In this document: piece by piece, positions 26,005-35,206 of the stretch | Position numbering within the stretch: position 1 is the stretch's first letter | How the letters are laid out: every line of letters begins with the position of its first letter | From: Vallitalea longa | Lineage (GTDB): Bacteria > Bacillota > Clostridia > Lachnospirales > Vallitaleaceae | NCBI RefSeq assembly: GCF_027923465.1 | Contig: NZ_BRLB01000004.1 | Location: 62,001 to 126,000 of the forward strand | Direction: 5' to 3' | Length of the DNA: 64,000 bases | Notes under the pieces: generated by a model | The model's database searches: none | What the model was told of the DNA's origin: nothing | The model's input: the letters and a program-made list of their open reading frames with translations, nothing else | Position numbers and translations under genes: made by a program

Positions 26005-26667
26005 ATGATAAAAGCAATTATATTTGACATGGATGGATTGATGTTAGATACAGAAAATATAGCACTAGATAGTTGGAATAAAGCAGGTAAAGATTTTGGG
26101 TATGATATTAGTAGAGAATTGATGATACAAGCTATAGGAACAACCGTAAAAGATACAAAAAAACTACTTATTAAAAATATGGGAAAAGAATTTCCGTTTG
26201 AAAAAGTCAGAGAAATCACTATGAAACATACCAAAGAATATATAGAAGTCAATGGAGTACCAGTAAAAAAAGGACTTGTCGAATTCTTGAAATATTGTAG
26301 AACAGAAAATATTCCAATGGCTGTAGCAACATCGACCAGTAGAATTTATGCAACAGAGTTACTAGAAAAAGCTTCTATTATAGAATATTTCAATACTATT
26401 GTCTGTGGTGATGAGGTAGAAAAAGGAAAACCAGAACCTGATATTTTTATATTGGCAAGCAAGTTTTTAGATGTAGAACCTGAAGAATGTATTATTCTAG
26501 AAGATTCTGAAAAAGGGATATTGGCAGCGGCAAGAGCTAATATGATACCTATCTGGATTCCAGATATAATTACTGATTCTACAATTGCTAATAATAATGC
26601 AAAATATATTTGTAAATCTTTAATAGAAGCTAAGGATTTACTGAAAAAGCTAAATGATGTAATATGA
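26005..26667 (+). CDS. HAD-family phosphatase, beta-phosphoglucomutase-like
   Basis: A 220-residue HAD subfamily IA protein with a textbook motif I (IIFDMDGLMLDTE), 'VATSTSR' (motif II), 'KGKPEPDIFI' (motif III) and 'CIILEDSEKGILAA' (motif IV). The cap domain is the helical type used by beta-phosphoglucomutases and sugar-phosphate phosphatases. AAAGGAGAAG precedes ATG 26005, 15 bases after the preceding HAD gene. Probably a sugar-phosphate phosphatase; mutase activity cannot be excluded. Confidence 0.88.
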   Translation: MIKAIIFDMDGLMLDTENIALDSWNKAGKDFGYDISRELMIQAIGTTVKDTKKLLIKNMGKEFPFEKVREITMKHTKEYIEVNGVPVKKGLVEFLKYCRTENIPMAVATSTSRIYATELLEKASIIEYFNTIVCGDEVEKGKPEPDIFILASKFLDVEPEECIILEDSEKGILAAARANMIPIWIPDIITDSTIANNNAKYICKSLIEAKDLLKKLNDVI

Positions 26668-26757
26668 TAAAAAATCCACTACTATAAATATATAAATCAG
26701 CAGATAGACAAAATAAAAATATCATACATAAAATTGACAGTATAAGGAGGACACACT

Positions 26758-27243
26758 ATGATTAGAGAGGTTAAACTTAGTGATGCTCAATCAATATGTG
26801 ACATATATAATTACTATATTACAAATACAGTTATAACTTTCGAAGAAGAGATTGTAACTACGCAGCAAATGATTGATAAAATTAAGCAAATATCTGATAA
26901 ATATTGTTTTATAGTATATGAGCATAAAAACAAAGTTATCGGTTACGCCTATGCGTCAAAATGGAGAGAAAGAAGTGCTTACCGTTTCTGTGTGGAATCT
27001 TCTATTTATGTAAATAAAAATTGTGATCATAAAGGTATCGGTACTATTTTATATATAGAGTTAATCAATCGATTAAAAAAACTAAATTATAGAGTAATAA
27101 TGGGAGTGATATCATTACCAAATGAACCAAGTATCAAACTTCATGAAAAGTTAGGATTTAATAAAGCGGGACATTTTAATAAAGTAGGATTGAAATTAGG
27201 TAAATGGATTGATGTGGAGTACTGGCAATTGAAGATTCAATAA
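26758..27243 (+). CDS. GNAT acetyltransferase, phosphinothricin-type
   Basis: A 161-residue GNAT protein with 'DAQSICDIYNYYITNTVITFEEE' near the start and 'YASKWRERSAYRFCVESSIY', both typical of the phosphinothricin/methionine sulfoximine acetyltransferase (PAT) group. The acetyl-CoA loop is 'HKGIGTILY'. AAGGAGGA lies 8 bases before the ATG. It likely N-acetylates a toxic amino-acid analogue; the natural substrate is not known. Confidence 0.85.
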   Translation: MIREVKLSDAQSICDIYNYYITNTVITFEEEIVTTQQMIDKIKQISDKYCFIVYEHKNKVIGYAYASKWRERSAYRFCVESSIYVNKNCDHKGIGTILYIELINRLKKLNYRVIMGVISLPNEPSIKLHEKLGFNKAGHFNKVGLKLGKWIDVEYWQLKIQ

Positions 27244-27411
27244 TAATCATTAAAAAATTTCATTTGGGCTAATATATTGATTTAACCTATATAAGGTGAT
27301 AAAATGTTAAATAACAGAGAAGAATTAAATTATAATAAGGATTAAAGTTTAGTAATGTCTAAAAAAGGACAAAATATATACTAGAACGATTGTCAGAAAG
27401 AGAGAGGGATA

Positions 27412-27576
27412 ATGAAAAGTACGTATTATACAAGAAAATTAAAAGAAGCAAGGAAAGAGCAAGGTTTATGCATTGATTGCAGTAAACCACATAATACGGG
27501 CTATTTAAGGTGTCAAGAATGTCTAGACAAGCAAGCCGAGTATGCAAGGAAAAAGAGAAAAAAAATAAATTCTTAA
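27412..27576 (+). CDS. Small zinc-ribbon-like protein
   Basis: A 54-residue frame from ATG 27412 with GAGAGGGA just upstream. It has two Cys pairs (CIDC at 20-23 and CQEC at 34-37) separated by 'SKPHNTGYLR', and basic ends (TRKLKEARKEQG; ARKKRKK). This is a one-finger zinc-binding layout as in small phage or DNA-binding proteins. A perfect terminator hairpin begins 4 bases after the stop, supporting a real gene. The region before it (27244-27411) holds only a 13-codon frame (27304) with a weak ribosome site. Confidence 0.6.
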   Translation: MKSTYYTRKLKEARKEQGLCIDCSKPHNTGYLRCQECLDKQAEYARKKRKKINS

Positions 27577-27579
27577 TAT

Positions 27580-27618
27580 AAAAGCAATGTATATAATAAT
27601 ATGTACATTGCTTTTTTT
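27580..27618 (+). terminator. Terminator of the zinc-ribbon gene
   Basis: AAAAGCAATGTA (27580-27591) and TACATTGCTTTT (27604-27615) pair perfectly over 12 bases and end in a T run. Confidence 0.85.
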
Positions 27619-27769
27619 ATTGTTATAACTAAGATTATGGTTAGTGATTGATGTAAAGGATTATCAAAATTACTTATAACGTTCACTTAATATATTTAGT
27701 CAACATATAATAAATTAGGTATTATAAAAAACTTAAGAGAAATATGAAAAATGAAAGAGAGGTGAATAG

Positions 27770-28483
27770 ATGAGTTATAAAATTATTTGGAAAGGAAATA
27801 GCAATACCAATAAGTCTACTAGGAGAGGACATGCCCCTCACATGATAGTCAATCACATAACAGAAGGGTCAGCTAAATCTACCATTAGCTGGTTTACAAG
27901 TTCAGGTAATACAGTGTCTTCAGCACATTTTCTGGTTACCAAATCAGGAGAAATATACCAATTTGTCAAAATAGAAGATAATGCATGGGCTAATGGAGTT
28001 AGTGCTGATAACAGAAAGTTCGCAACAGCTTCAATAGTAAAAGAAAAAGGTGTTAATCCCAATTGGTACTCTGTATCAATAGAACATGAAGGAATATATA
28101 GAATGACTAGAGGCAAATTAACAGACAAGCAGTTGAAAGCTACAATCTGGCTACACAGATATATAATAGATTATGTAGAAAAGAAATGGAACATAGAAAT
28201 ACCTATAGATAGAAAGCACATACTAGGGCACTATGAGATTGATCCTAGAAGAAAACCCAATTGTCCAGGAGAAAAATATCCATTTGACCAGGTTATTCAG
28301 GTATTAAATAATAAAGAAACTTTTACTGATATTAAGGGGCATTGGGCTGAACAGTATATCAATCAAGTAGCTTTGCAGGGGATTATGTCAGGATATCCTA
28401 ATGGTGATTTCAAACCTGATGAAAAAGTATCAAGAGCAGAGCTTGCTACAGTAATCGCTAGATTGCTTAATAAGGAGGTGTAA
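27770..28483 (+). CDS. N-acetylmuramoyl-L-alanine amidase with SLH domain
   Basis: A 237-residue protein with GAGAGGTG before ATG 27770 and no signal peptide. Residues 1-170 are an Amidase_2 domain: 'HMIVNHITEG' with a zinc His, 'SAHFLVTKSGEIYQFV', 'VSIEHEG', 'ILGHYEIDPRRKPNCPG'. Residues 183-235 are one SLH repeat (FTDIKGHWAEQYINQVALQG...GYPNGDFKPDEKVSRAE). Lack of a signal peptide plus a holin-like gene 4 bases downstream point to a phage-style endolysin. The SLH repeat would tether it to the wall or S-layer polymer. It may be a prophage remnant or a domesticated lysis or release pair. Confidence 0.88.
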   Translation: MSYKIIWKGNSNTNKSTRRGHAPHMIVNHITEGSAKSTISWFTSSGNTVSSAHFLVTKSGEIYQFVKIEDNAWANGVSADNRKFATASIVKEKGVNPNWYSVSIEHEGIYRMTRGKLTDKQLKATIWLHRYIIDYVEKKWNIEIPIDRKHILGHYEIDPRRKPNCPGEKYPFDQVIQVLNNKETFTDIKGHWAEQYINQVALQGIMSGYPNGDFKPDEKVSRAELATVIARLLNKEV

Positions 28484-28487
28484 TGTA

Positions 28488-28697
28488 ATGAAAAAAGAAA
28501 TCCTAAGAAGATTAACTAATACAAAAGTCATTATAAGTATAGCTAGTACGATTGTTATGATACTTGTATCAGTAGGAGTAAAAGTTCCAAATGAAAATGT
28601 AATGATTGTTGTTGAAGGTATTTGTACAATAGGCATATTACTAGGAATATTTAATGATAAAGGAATGGAAACAGAAAACTGGGACGATAAAAAATAA
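28488..28697 (+). CDS. Holin-like small membrane protein
   Basis: A 69-residue protein immediately after the amidase (4-base gap, GGAGGTG ribosome site). Its layout is that of phi-LC3/LLH-type holins: a basic head 'KKEILRRLTNTK', a hydrophobic segment 'VIISIASTIVMILVSVGVKV', a second one 'IVVEGICTIGILLGIFND', and a charged tail. It would let the signal-less amidase reach the wall. A terminator follows. Confidence 0.75.
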   Translation: MKKEILRRLTNTKVIISIASTIVMILVSVGVKVPNENVMIVVEGICTIGILLGIFNDKGMETENWDDKK

Positions 28698-28771
28698 TTG
28701 TATATCAAATTGTGTATTCAGTAAATTATAGAAATACGAAAATCTAAAATTATGATATAAATAATATGAGG

Positions 28772-28807
28772 ACTCAACTTTTTAGCATAATGATAAGTTG
28801 GGTTTTT
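28772..28807 (+). terminator. Terminator after holin gene
   Basis: ACTCAACTT (28772-28780) pairs with AAGTTGGGT (28795-28803, one G-U), followed by TTTT. Confidence 0.7.
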
Positions 28808-28858
28808 ATTGTTGCTATTATTATAAATCTAATCATACAAGCTATAAGTATATAATTG

Positions 28859-29278
28859 TTATTTGGTTCTCCTAGATGATTTAGTTACTGATGCTACAAG
28901 AAAAATTGCGACAGCTATAGCACAAGCTAATTCAATTGATTGTATGCCGTAGAAACTACTCATATCATAATCTTGTATTACAATGTTATAAATAGCCTTA
29001 TATAAAATTGCCCCCGGCACTAAAGGAATAATTCCAGCAATTAAATAAACTGTAACAGGAGTTTTTCTTATCTTAGATAGAATATGAGAAATGATACTCA
29101 CAACTAGAGCACCAAGAAAAGTGGATAAAACTATGGAATTCATATTTAATGTCAAGAGATAGACTAGCCATCCAATAGCACCATTGATACCACAGAATAA
29201 AAGCTGTTTTCTTGAGATGTTGAATATTATACAAAAAAACAATGTGGCAAAAAAAGCACCTACAACTTGAATAATCAT
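28859..29278 (-). CDS. Threonine/serine exporter, ThrE C-terminal half
   Basis: A 139-residue protein of about four or five membrane segments that matches the C-terminal half of ThrE-type exporters (ThrE_2/DUF3815): 'AIGWLVYLLTLNMNSIVLSTFLGALVV' and 'AGIIPLVPGAILYKAIY', the conserved PLVPG motif. Its start overlaps the stop of the upstream gene by 4 bases (ATGA), a mark of translational coupling. The two proteins together make one split exporter for small hydroxy amino acids. Confidence 0.88.
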   Translation of the reverse strand: MIIQVVGAFFATLFFCIIFNISRKQLLFCGINGAIGWLVYLLTLNMNSIVLSTFLGALVVSIISHILSKIRKTPVTVYLIAGIIPLVPGAILYKAIYNIVIQDYDMSSFYGIQSIELACAIAVAIFLVASVTKSSRRTK

Positions 29279-30051
29279 AAAAGGCCACCTCCAGATAATA
29301 AATAATATAGTTTAAGAACTACACCAACACCAGTAGCGATAGCAGCTGCAACAATTAAAGCTTCAACACCTCTTGAAATACCTGATAACAAATTCCCTTC
29401 AATAGTATCTCTAATAGCATTTGTAAATGCAACTCCTGGTACTAATGGCATTATAGAACCAATTATAATAAGATCGAAATTACTACCAAAGTGAATGAAT
29501 TTAGTAAATAAAATAGCAACAAGAGCTATAATACAACCACCTACTATATCATAAAAGAACTTATATATATTAAGCTTTTTGAAAAGTATGTCCACTAATC
29601 CAAGAGTAGAGCCTATAATAGTAGAGATAATGAAATCATTAAATCTACCACTGAAAACTATGGTAAAAAAACCGGCTGCCAATCCAGTAGCTATAATAAC
29701 TAATAAATTTGAATATGCAGGTTTATCTTTGATTTCAAGAAGTTTTTCGTAAGCTTCTTCAATTGTCAATTGATTAGTGCAATATTTTCTGGATACATCA
29801 TTAGTAAGAGTTACTTTAGATAAATGAATAGTTCGTTTATCAACTCTTTTTACATATGTAATCATTTCTATTGAGGGATCATCCAAAGTTGCAAAAATAC
29901 CTGTAGGCGTAACAAATGATTCAATCACTTGAAAGTTAGTGGTTTTTAGAATTCTATTAATTGTATCTTCAACTCTATAGGTCTCTGCACCATTTCTCAG
30001 CATAATCTCTCCTGATAATATAGCTGATTTGAAAACTAATTTATAATTCAT
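29275..30051 (-). CDS. Threonine/serine exporter, ThrE N-terminal half (DUF1212)
   Basis: A 258-residue protein: a soluble N-terminal half with 'GEIMLRNGAETYRVEDTINRIL' and 'SFVTPTGIFATLDDPS' (DUF1212 signature), then five hydrophobic segments with 'IGSIMPLVPGVAFTNAIRDTI'. AAGGTG precedes ATG 30051. It is the larger part of a two-gene ThrE-type threonine/serine exporter. With glyA and an NSS symporter a few kilobases away and serA at the window start, serine handling is a recurring theme, though they are not linked in one operon. Confidence 0.9.
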   Translation of the reverse strand: MNYKLVFKSAILSGEIMLRNGAETYRVEDTINRILKTTNFQVIESFVTPTGIFATLDDPSIEMITYVKRVDKRTIHLSKVTLTNDVSRKYCTNQLTIEEAYEKLLEIKDKPAYSNLLVIIATGLAAGFFTIVFSGRFNDFIISTIIGSTLGLVDILFKKLNIYKFFYDIVGGCIIALVAILFTKFIHFGSNFDLIIIGSIMPLVPGVAFTNAIRDTIEGNLLSGISRGVEALIVAAAIATGVGVVLKLYYLLSGGGLL

Positions 30052-30220
30052 ATTATCACCTTGTAATTTCTTTATTTAAACATATTGTACACTAAACTTA
30101 AACAGGTATCAATTTAAAATTGAAAAATAATATTAACAATATTTTGATGAATAATTTATAATATATAGTACATATTTTAATTAGATAAATAAAATTAATT
30201 AGCATATTTGTATATAATTT

Positions 30221-30273
30221 AACTTTTCCATCTTTAATCAGTTTACCCTATAGAATATTGAGATGGAAAAGTT
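30221..30273. repeat. 13-bp inverted repeat left of the IS element
   Basis: AACTTTTCCATCT (30221-30233) and AGATGGAAAAGTT (30261-30273) are perfect arms around a 27-base loop, in the non-coding stretch between thrE and the IS copy. No T run follows. Could be an operator or a weak hairpin. I see nothing else in 30052-30311. Confidence 0.4.
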
Positions 30274-30371
30274 GAATATATAATTAAATATATTAATGAT
30301 ATACTTATTTTATCTAGATGTTTCGAGAAAACCCCTCCTCTAACTAGGAGGGAGATGAATCGGAACGGTTT

Positions 30372-30696
30372 TTAATCTTTAACTCCTGCTTGAGAGCGAA
30401 TATATTTCTCAATCATTTCTATTGTTGCTCCTCCAGTTGTTAAAATGCAATAACTTCTACTCCAAAATACTGGTTTCCAGTAATATTTTTTTAAATATTC
30501 ACTATGTTTTTTCCTAATCAGTCTTGAAGAAACAGTCTTTAGAGTATTAACTAATTTTGCTAATTCCACTTGGGGAGGTGTTTCAAATAGTAAGTTCTTT
30601 GTTAATACATTTGTGTCTATATTTAGTTATTACAACCAAATGATATTTTAGATTGTATATTGAATGTATATTGCTTTTGAATTCACTATCATTCAT
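30372..30696 (-). pseudogene. tnpA: IS200-type transposase TnpA, internally deleted
   Basis: ATG 30696 (AAGGAG upstream) starts 'NDSEFKSNIHSIYNLKYHLV', then 'VITKYRHKCINKEL', the usual TnpA N-terminus. After that the sequence jumps straight to 'FETPPQVELAKLVNTLK' in another frame and continues to 'AGVKD'. The missing stretch normally holds the catalytic HUH pair (the HIH of 'EKDHIHIL'), so about 90 bases are gone and the frame is shifted; the total of 325 bases is not a multiple of three. The C-terminal region with the catalytic Tyr helix remains. No active transposase can come from it. The same deletion is present in copy 2. Confidence 0.8.
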
Positions 30697-30763
30697 CTAA
30701 AAAACTCCTTTACAACTAAATTAAATTACGATATAATTATAACATAAGGAAGAGGGAAAATCT

Positions 30764-31873
30764 ATGAAAATCAATAAAGCTTTCAAATATAGAATATATC
30801 CTAATAAGGAACAACTGATTTTGATTCATAAAACCTTCGGTTGTACTAGATTTGTATTCAATCGTTTTCTTAATCAAAGAATTGAATTATACAAGAATGA
30901 AGAAAAATCAACTACTTATGTTACTCAAGCTAAAGAATTAACAGCTTTGAAAAAAGATTTAACTTGGCTTAAAGAAGTGGATAGTGTTTCTCTTCAATCT
31001 GCACTTAGGAATTTAGATACTGCTTTTAAGAATTTCTTTCAAAAGAGAGCTAAATATCCTAGATTCAAATCTAAAAGAAACAATATCAAATCTTATACAA
31101 CCAAAAACACTAACAATTCAATAAGAATAGAAGGCAGTATGTTGAAGTTTCCAAAATTAGGATTACTAAAAACTAAATTTCATAGAGAAATACCTAGAAA
31201 TCATAAAATATTATCTGCTACTATAAGTCAAGTACCTACAGGTGCTTATTTTGTAAGTATTACTACTGAATTTGAAAAAGAAATAATTCAAGTTCCAAGT
31301 AACGGCAACATAGTAGGTTTAGATTTTTCAATGAAAGAACTGTTTGTTAGCTCTGAAAACCAAAGAGCCAAGTATCCTAGATTTTTTCGTATGTTAGAAG
31401 CTAAACTTATCAAGGCACAAAGGAAATTATCACGTATGGTAAGGTTTTCAAATAATTGGTATAAACAAAAGACTAAAGTGGCAAGAATACACTATAAAAT
31501 CAAAAATTCAAGATCGGATTTTTTACATAAACTATCTACTCAATTAGTAAATAAATACAATGCTATAGCGATAGAAGACCTAAATATGAAAGGTATGAGC
31601 CAAGTATTGAAATTTGGTAAAAGCGTATCTGATAATGGTTGGGGAATGTTCATTGCAATGATTAAATATAAAGCTGAATTAAGAGGAAAACAACTTGTGA
31701 AGATAGACAGATTCTATCCATCAAGTAAAACCTGTTCAATTTGTGGTGCAGTAAAAAAAGACTTGAAACTATCAGAAAGAGTATATACTTGTGAGTGTGG
31801 CAATTCAATAGATAGAGACCTAAATGCAAGTATAAACATTAAAAATCAAGGTAAATTGTTGTTGCAATATTAA
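30764..31873 (+). CDS. tnpB: TnpB RNA-guided nuclease (IS605 OrfB)
   Basis: A 369-residue complete TnpB. The N-terminal domain starts 'KINKAFKYRIYPNKEQL' with 'FGCTRFVFNRFLNQR'. RuvC motifs are GLDFSMKELFV (Asp), AIAIEDLNMKGM (Glu) and the third Asp in 'SIDRDLNASINI', and the zinc ribbon is CSICG...CECG, so all catalytic parts are present. GGAAGAGGG lies upstream of ATG 30764. TnpB proteins use an RNA from the element's right end to cut target DNA beside a short TAM. Since tnpA is broken in both copies, this one could only be mobilised by TnpA supplied elsewhere. Confidence 0.93.
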   Translation: MKINKAFKYRIYPNKEQLILIHKTFGCTRFVFNRFLNQRIELYKNEEKSTTYVTQAKELTALKKDLTWLKEVDSVSLQSALRNLDTAFKNFFQKRAKYPRFKSKRNNIKSYTTKNTNNSIRIEGSMLKFPKLGLLKTKFHREIPRNHKILSATISQVPTGAYFVSITTEFEKEIIQVPSNGNIVGLDFSMKELFVSSENQRAKYPRFFRMLEAKLIKAQRKLSRMVRFSNNWYKQKTKVARIHYKIKNSRSDFLHKLSTQLVNKYNAIAIEDLNMKGMSQVLKFGKSVSDNGWGMFIAMIKYKAELRGKQLVKIDRFYPSSKTCSICGAVKKDLKLSERVYTCECGNSIDRDLNASINIKNQGKLLLQY

Positions 31874-31990
31874 AATATTACAGGGTAGGGCTTACCCGTA
31901 GAGCTTGGTAATAATAGTAACCATTAGGTTATTACGTCCCAAGAAGCCCCCTCAAAACCGTTTTATAGGTTTAGTGGGGGAGCATGTCAC
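31874..31990 (+). ncRNA. Candidate omega RNA / right end of IS copy 1
   Basis: The non-coding tail after tnpB contains several pairable stretches (GGGTAGGGCTTACCC; GGTAATAATAG/CATTAGGTTATTACG) and ends in the CCCCCTCAAAACC/GGTTTAGTGGGGG hairpin (31947-31980). In IS605 elements this region encodes the scaffold of the TnpB guide RNA, with the guide starting just past the right end. The RNA probably begins within the tnpB 3' end. Boundaries are inferred. Confidence 0.5.
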
Positions 31991-32220
31991 CATAGGATAA
32001 GTTATAATATGTAGATTTTTATGTAGAAAAATTAAATACTTAATTTCTTTAGTATAATAGTTCAGATAAAAATGATTTAGTAGTGTCTTTAAAATATAGA
32101 GTAACTGTTAATGAGTTGATAATACTATGAGAATAGTCTGATATACCTAATTGACTTACAATTGTTTGTTATGTAAAATTCAGATGACATAATTTATTTG
32201 CAGAGAGGAAAGTGTAAACA

Positions 32221-33579
32221 TTGAAAGAAAATGTTGAAAGAAGTCAATGGGGAAGTAAAGTAGGTTTTATACTAGCGGCAGGAGGTTCTGCTGTAGGCTT
32301 AGGAAATATATGGAGATTTCCTTATCTTGCAGGTGAAAATGGTGGGGGAGCATTTGTATTCATTTATTTAATAACTGTAGCCATTATAGGATTTACATTG
32401 ATGCTTGCAGAATTTACCATTGGTAGATACTCTCAGAGTGATGCAGTGGGAGCATTTAGAAAAATTGATAAAAGATTTGGATTCATAGGTTTTATCAGTG
32501 TTATAGCAGCTTTTTTTATTATGGGTTTTTACATGATTGTAGGAGGTTGGTCTATAGCATATATATTCAAAGCTGTTACAGGAGCAATTAGTACAACCAA
32601 TCCTGATTTCTTGTCAGGAGAGTTCAACAACCTGATTGGTAGTGATATACAACCTATAATATGGGGGGTTATCTATATAATAATAAATATCGCAATAGTA
32701 TCATCTGGGATTAATAAAGGTATTGAAAAAGCAAGTAAAATATTAATGCCTGCTTTATTTATTATTATGATTATACTTGCTATCAAAAGTTTATCTCTTG
32801 AAGGAGCAATGGAAGGTGTGAAATTCTTCATAAAGCCTAACTTCAGTGAAATTACACCAAGAGTAGTACTTAACGCTGCTGGACAGGCATTTTTTTCATT
32901 GAGTCTTGGTATGGGATGTATGGTTACTTATGGTAGTTATCTTAACAAAAATGAAAATCTGAAGAAGAATGCAATAATTGTACCATTACTTGATACTTTT
33001 GTTGCGATAATGGCAGGTTTCGTTATCTTACCAGCAGTATTCGCATTTGGATTTGAGCCAGGTGAAGGGGCAAGTCTAGCCTTTGTAACTATTCCAGCAG
33101 TTTTCACCACTATGGGAGCTGGTATAGGTACTATATTTACAACATTATTTTTTATACTATTGACTATTGCAGCCATTACTTCATCTATATCTTTACTAGA
33201 AATTCCAGTAGCATATTTTATAGAGCAAAAGAAATTTTCAAGAAGAAAAGCTGTAATAATCACTAGTTCGATTGTATTTATAATGAGTATTTTTGCATCG
33301 TTATCTAATGGCTCTTTAAGTAATTTTACTATTGGAGGCAAAAATATATTTGATATATATGGTTTTATGACATCTAATATATTGCAACCACTAGGCGGCA
33401 TGCTAATAAGTTTATTCTTAGCTTGGATTCTTGGTAAAAAGAAAGCTATAGATGAGGCAACTAATGGAGGTACCATTAAATTTAGGTTAGCTGATTTTTG
33501 GATTTTCTTATTAAAGTATATCATTCCTATACTAATATTTATTATATTCTTATCAGGTTTGGGTATTTTCAATATTTAG
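32221..33579 (+). CDS. Sodium-dependent symporter, NSS/SNF family
   Basis: A 452-residue membrane protein with about eleven or twelve segments. It opens with 'SQWGSKVGFILAAGGSAVGL' then 'GNIWRFPYLAGENGGGAFV', the sodium- and substrate-site signature of neurotransmitter:sodium symporters, as in LeuT and MhsT. The start is TTG 32221 with AGAGGAAAG upstream. It should import an amino acid with sodium; the substrate cannot be told from sequence. It precedes glyA by 158 bases, which has its own promoter-like sequence. Confidence 0.92.
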   Translation: MKENVERSQWGSKVGFILAAGGSAVGLGNIWRFPYLAGENGGGAFVFIYLITVAIIGFTLMLAEFTIGRYSQSDAVGAFRKIDKRFGFIGFISVIAAFFIMGFYMIVGGWSIAYIFKAVTGAISTTNPDFLSGEFNNLIGSDIQPIIWGVIYIIINIAIVSSGINKGIEKASKILMPALFIIMIILAIKSLSLEGAMEGVKFFIKPNFSEITPRVVLNAAGQAFFSLSLGMGCMVTYGSYLNKNENLKKNAIIVPLLDTFVAIMAGFVILPAVFAFGFEPGEGASLAFVTIPAVFTTMGAGIGTIFTTLFFILLTIAAITSSISLLEIPVAYFIEQKKFSRRKAVIITSSIVFIMSIFASLSNGSLSNFTIGGKNIFDIYGFMTSNILQPLGGMLISLFLAWILGKKKAIDEATNGGTIKFRLADFWIFLLKYIIPILIFIIFLSGLGIFNI

Positions 33580-33687
33580 CTATTTTATCAATATTATTAT
33601 AAATATAAAGTTACGTATTTCAATAATTCATTAAAAAAGAAAATAAATCAAATATATCAAATGCTTATTCCAATATAGATTAACTTA

Positions 33688-33696
33688 TGCTATAAT
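33688..33696 (+). promoter_or_regulatory. Extended -10 promoter of glyA
   Basis: TGCTATAAT (33688-33696) is a perfect extended -10; the -35 is weak (TTCCAA 17 bases upstream). It lies about 40 bases ahead of the glyA start codon. Confidence 0.45.
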
Positions 33697-33737
33697 AATT
33701 TCATTGATTTACAATGTGAAAATTTGGAGGTATGTAG

Positions 33738-34970
33738 ATGTATACATTTGATGAAGTTAAAAATGTTGATCCAGAATTAGCCAGTACACTGGACAAGGAA
33801 ATAAACAGACAGAGAAATAACATAGAACTTATCGCATCAGAGAATTTCGTGTCAAAAGCAGTATTAGCAGCAATGGGAAGTCAGTTGACTAATAAATATG
33901 CTGAAGGTTATCCAGGTAAAAGATATTATGGTGGTTGTGAATGTGTTGACATAGCAGAAGATTTAGCAAGAGATAGAGTAAAAGAACTTTTTGGAGCAGA
34001 ACATGCTAATGTACAACCTCACTCAGGAGCTAATGCTAATTTAGCAGTTTATTTTGCGGTCCTTAACCCAGGTGATACAATAATGGGAATGAACTTATCT
34101 CATGGTGGACATCTAACTCATGGAAGTCCAGTAAACATATCAGGAAAACAATATAATATTGTTCCTTACGGAGTAGATAAAAACGGATATATTGATTATG
34201 ACGAAGTATTGAAAATAGCTAAAGAAAGCAAACCAAAATTAATTATTGCTGGTGCAAGTGCTTATGCTAGAACAATAGACTTCAAGAAATTCAGAGAGAT
34301 TGCTGATGAAGTAGATGCATATCTTATGGTTGATATGGCTCATATTGCTGGGTTAGTAGCTACAGGATTACATCCAAGTCCAGTACCTTATGCAGATTTT
34401 GTTACATCAACAACCCATAAAACATTGAGAGGACCAAGAGGTGGCTTAATCTTATGTCCTGAAAAATATGCTAAAATGATAGATAAAGCCATATTCCCAG
34501 GAATCCAAGGCGGTCCATTAATGCATGTAATCGCAGCCAAAGCTGTAAGTTTCAAAGAAGCCCTATCAGAAGACTTTAAGGTATATCAACAACAAATATT
34601 AGATAATGCCAAAGCTCTTGCAGAAGGCTTGACAAAAAGAGGATTCAACCTGGTATCAGGAGGTACAGATAACCACTTACTACTTGTAGATCTTCAAAAT
34701 ATGGATTTAACTGGTAAACTCGCAGAAAAACAACTTGATGAAGTATCAGTGACATGTAATAAAAACACTGTACCATTTGATCCTAAGAGCCCATTCGTAA
34801 CTAGCGGAATCAGACTCGGAACTCCTGCTGTTACAACAAGAGGTATGAAAGAACAAGATATGGATACAATTGCAGAGATAATATACTTAACTCTTTCTGA
34901 TTTTGAAAACAATAAAGAAAAAGCTAAGGATCTAGTTAAAGAACTAGTAGCAAAATATCCACTTTATTAA
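33738..34970 (+). CDS. glyA: Serine hydroxymethyltransferase
   Basis: A 410-residue SHMT, full length. '[34 protein letters not shown]' is the N-terminal hallmark; the PLP lysine is K228 in [12 protein letters not shown], and '[11 protein letters not shown]' binds the cofactor. TTGGAGG precedes ATG 33738. It converts serine and tetrahydrofolate to glycine and methylene-THF in the cytoplasm. Transcribed alone between its own promoter and a perfect terminator. Confidence 0.97.
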   Translation: MYTFDEVKNVDPELASTLDKEINRQRNNIELIASENFVSKAVLAAMGSQLTNKYAEGYPGKRYYGGCECVDIAEDLARDRVKELFGAEHANVQPHSGANANLAVYFAVLNPGDTIMGMNLSHGGHLTHGSPVNISGKQYNIVPYGVDKNGYIDYDEVLKIAKESKPKLIIAGASAYARTIDFKKFREIADEVDAYLMVDMAHIAGLVATGLHPSPVPYADFVTSTTHKTLRGPRGGLILCPEKYAKMIDKAIFPGIQGGPLMHVIAAKAVSFKEALSEDFKVYQQQILDNAKALAEGLTKRGFNLVSGGTDNHLLLVDLQNMDLTGKLAEKQLDEVSVTCNKNTVPFDPKSPFVTSGIRLGTPAVTTRGMKEQDMDTIAEIIYLTLSDFENNKEKAKDLVKELVAKYPLY

Positions 34971-34980
34971 TATTATAATA

Positions 34981-35028
34981 AAAAAGTGCTTAGTAATAAT
35001 TGATTTAATATTACTAAGCACTTTTTCT
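34981..35028 (+). terminator. Terminator of glyA
   Basis: AAAAAGTGCTTAGTAAT (34981-34997) pairs perfectly with ATTACTAAGCACTTTTT (35010-35026), ending in the T run. Confidence 0.92.
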
Positions 35029-35206
35029 GTATAGAACATTAAGTAGTAGAGTTTAATAATCCTAAATTATTATAACGCGTACAAATTATATTATCGTATA
35101 AAAAAGGAATAAATACTAAAAATAGTATGATAATAATATAGAAATCTATAGTTATTATTATAAGATTTTCAATAGGAATATATTTTATTAATAGAGGTGA
35201 AAAGAA

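Larger units (their letters stand above)
30312..31990. mobile_element. IS605-type element, copy 1 (tnpA broken, tnpB intact)
   Basis: Divergent tnpA (minus) and tnpB (plus) genes between a left-end hairpin (CCCTCCT/AGGAGGG at about 30332-30351) and a right-end hairpin (CCCCC...GGGGG, 31947-31980). Homology with copy 2 begins at TTTATCTAGATG (about 30309), so TTTAT may be the target/TAM; the right boundary near 31990 is estimated because copy 2 lacks it. No terminal inverted repeats, as expected for this family. Confidence 0.8.
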
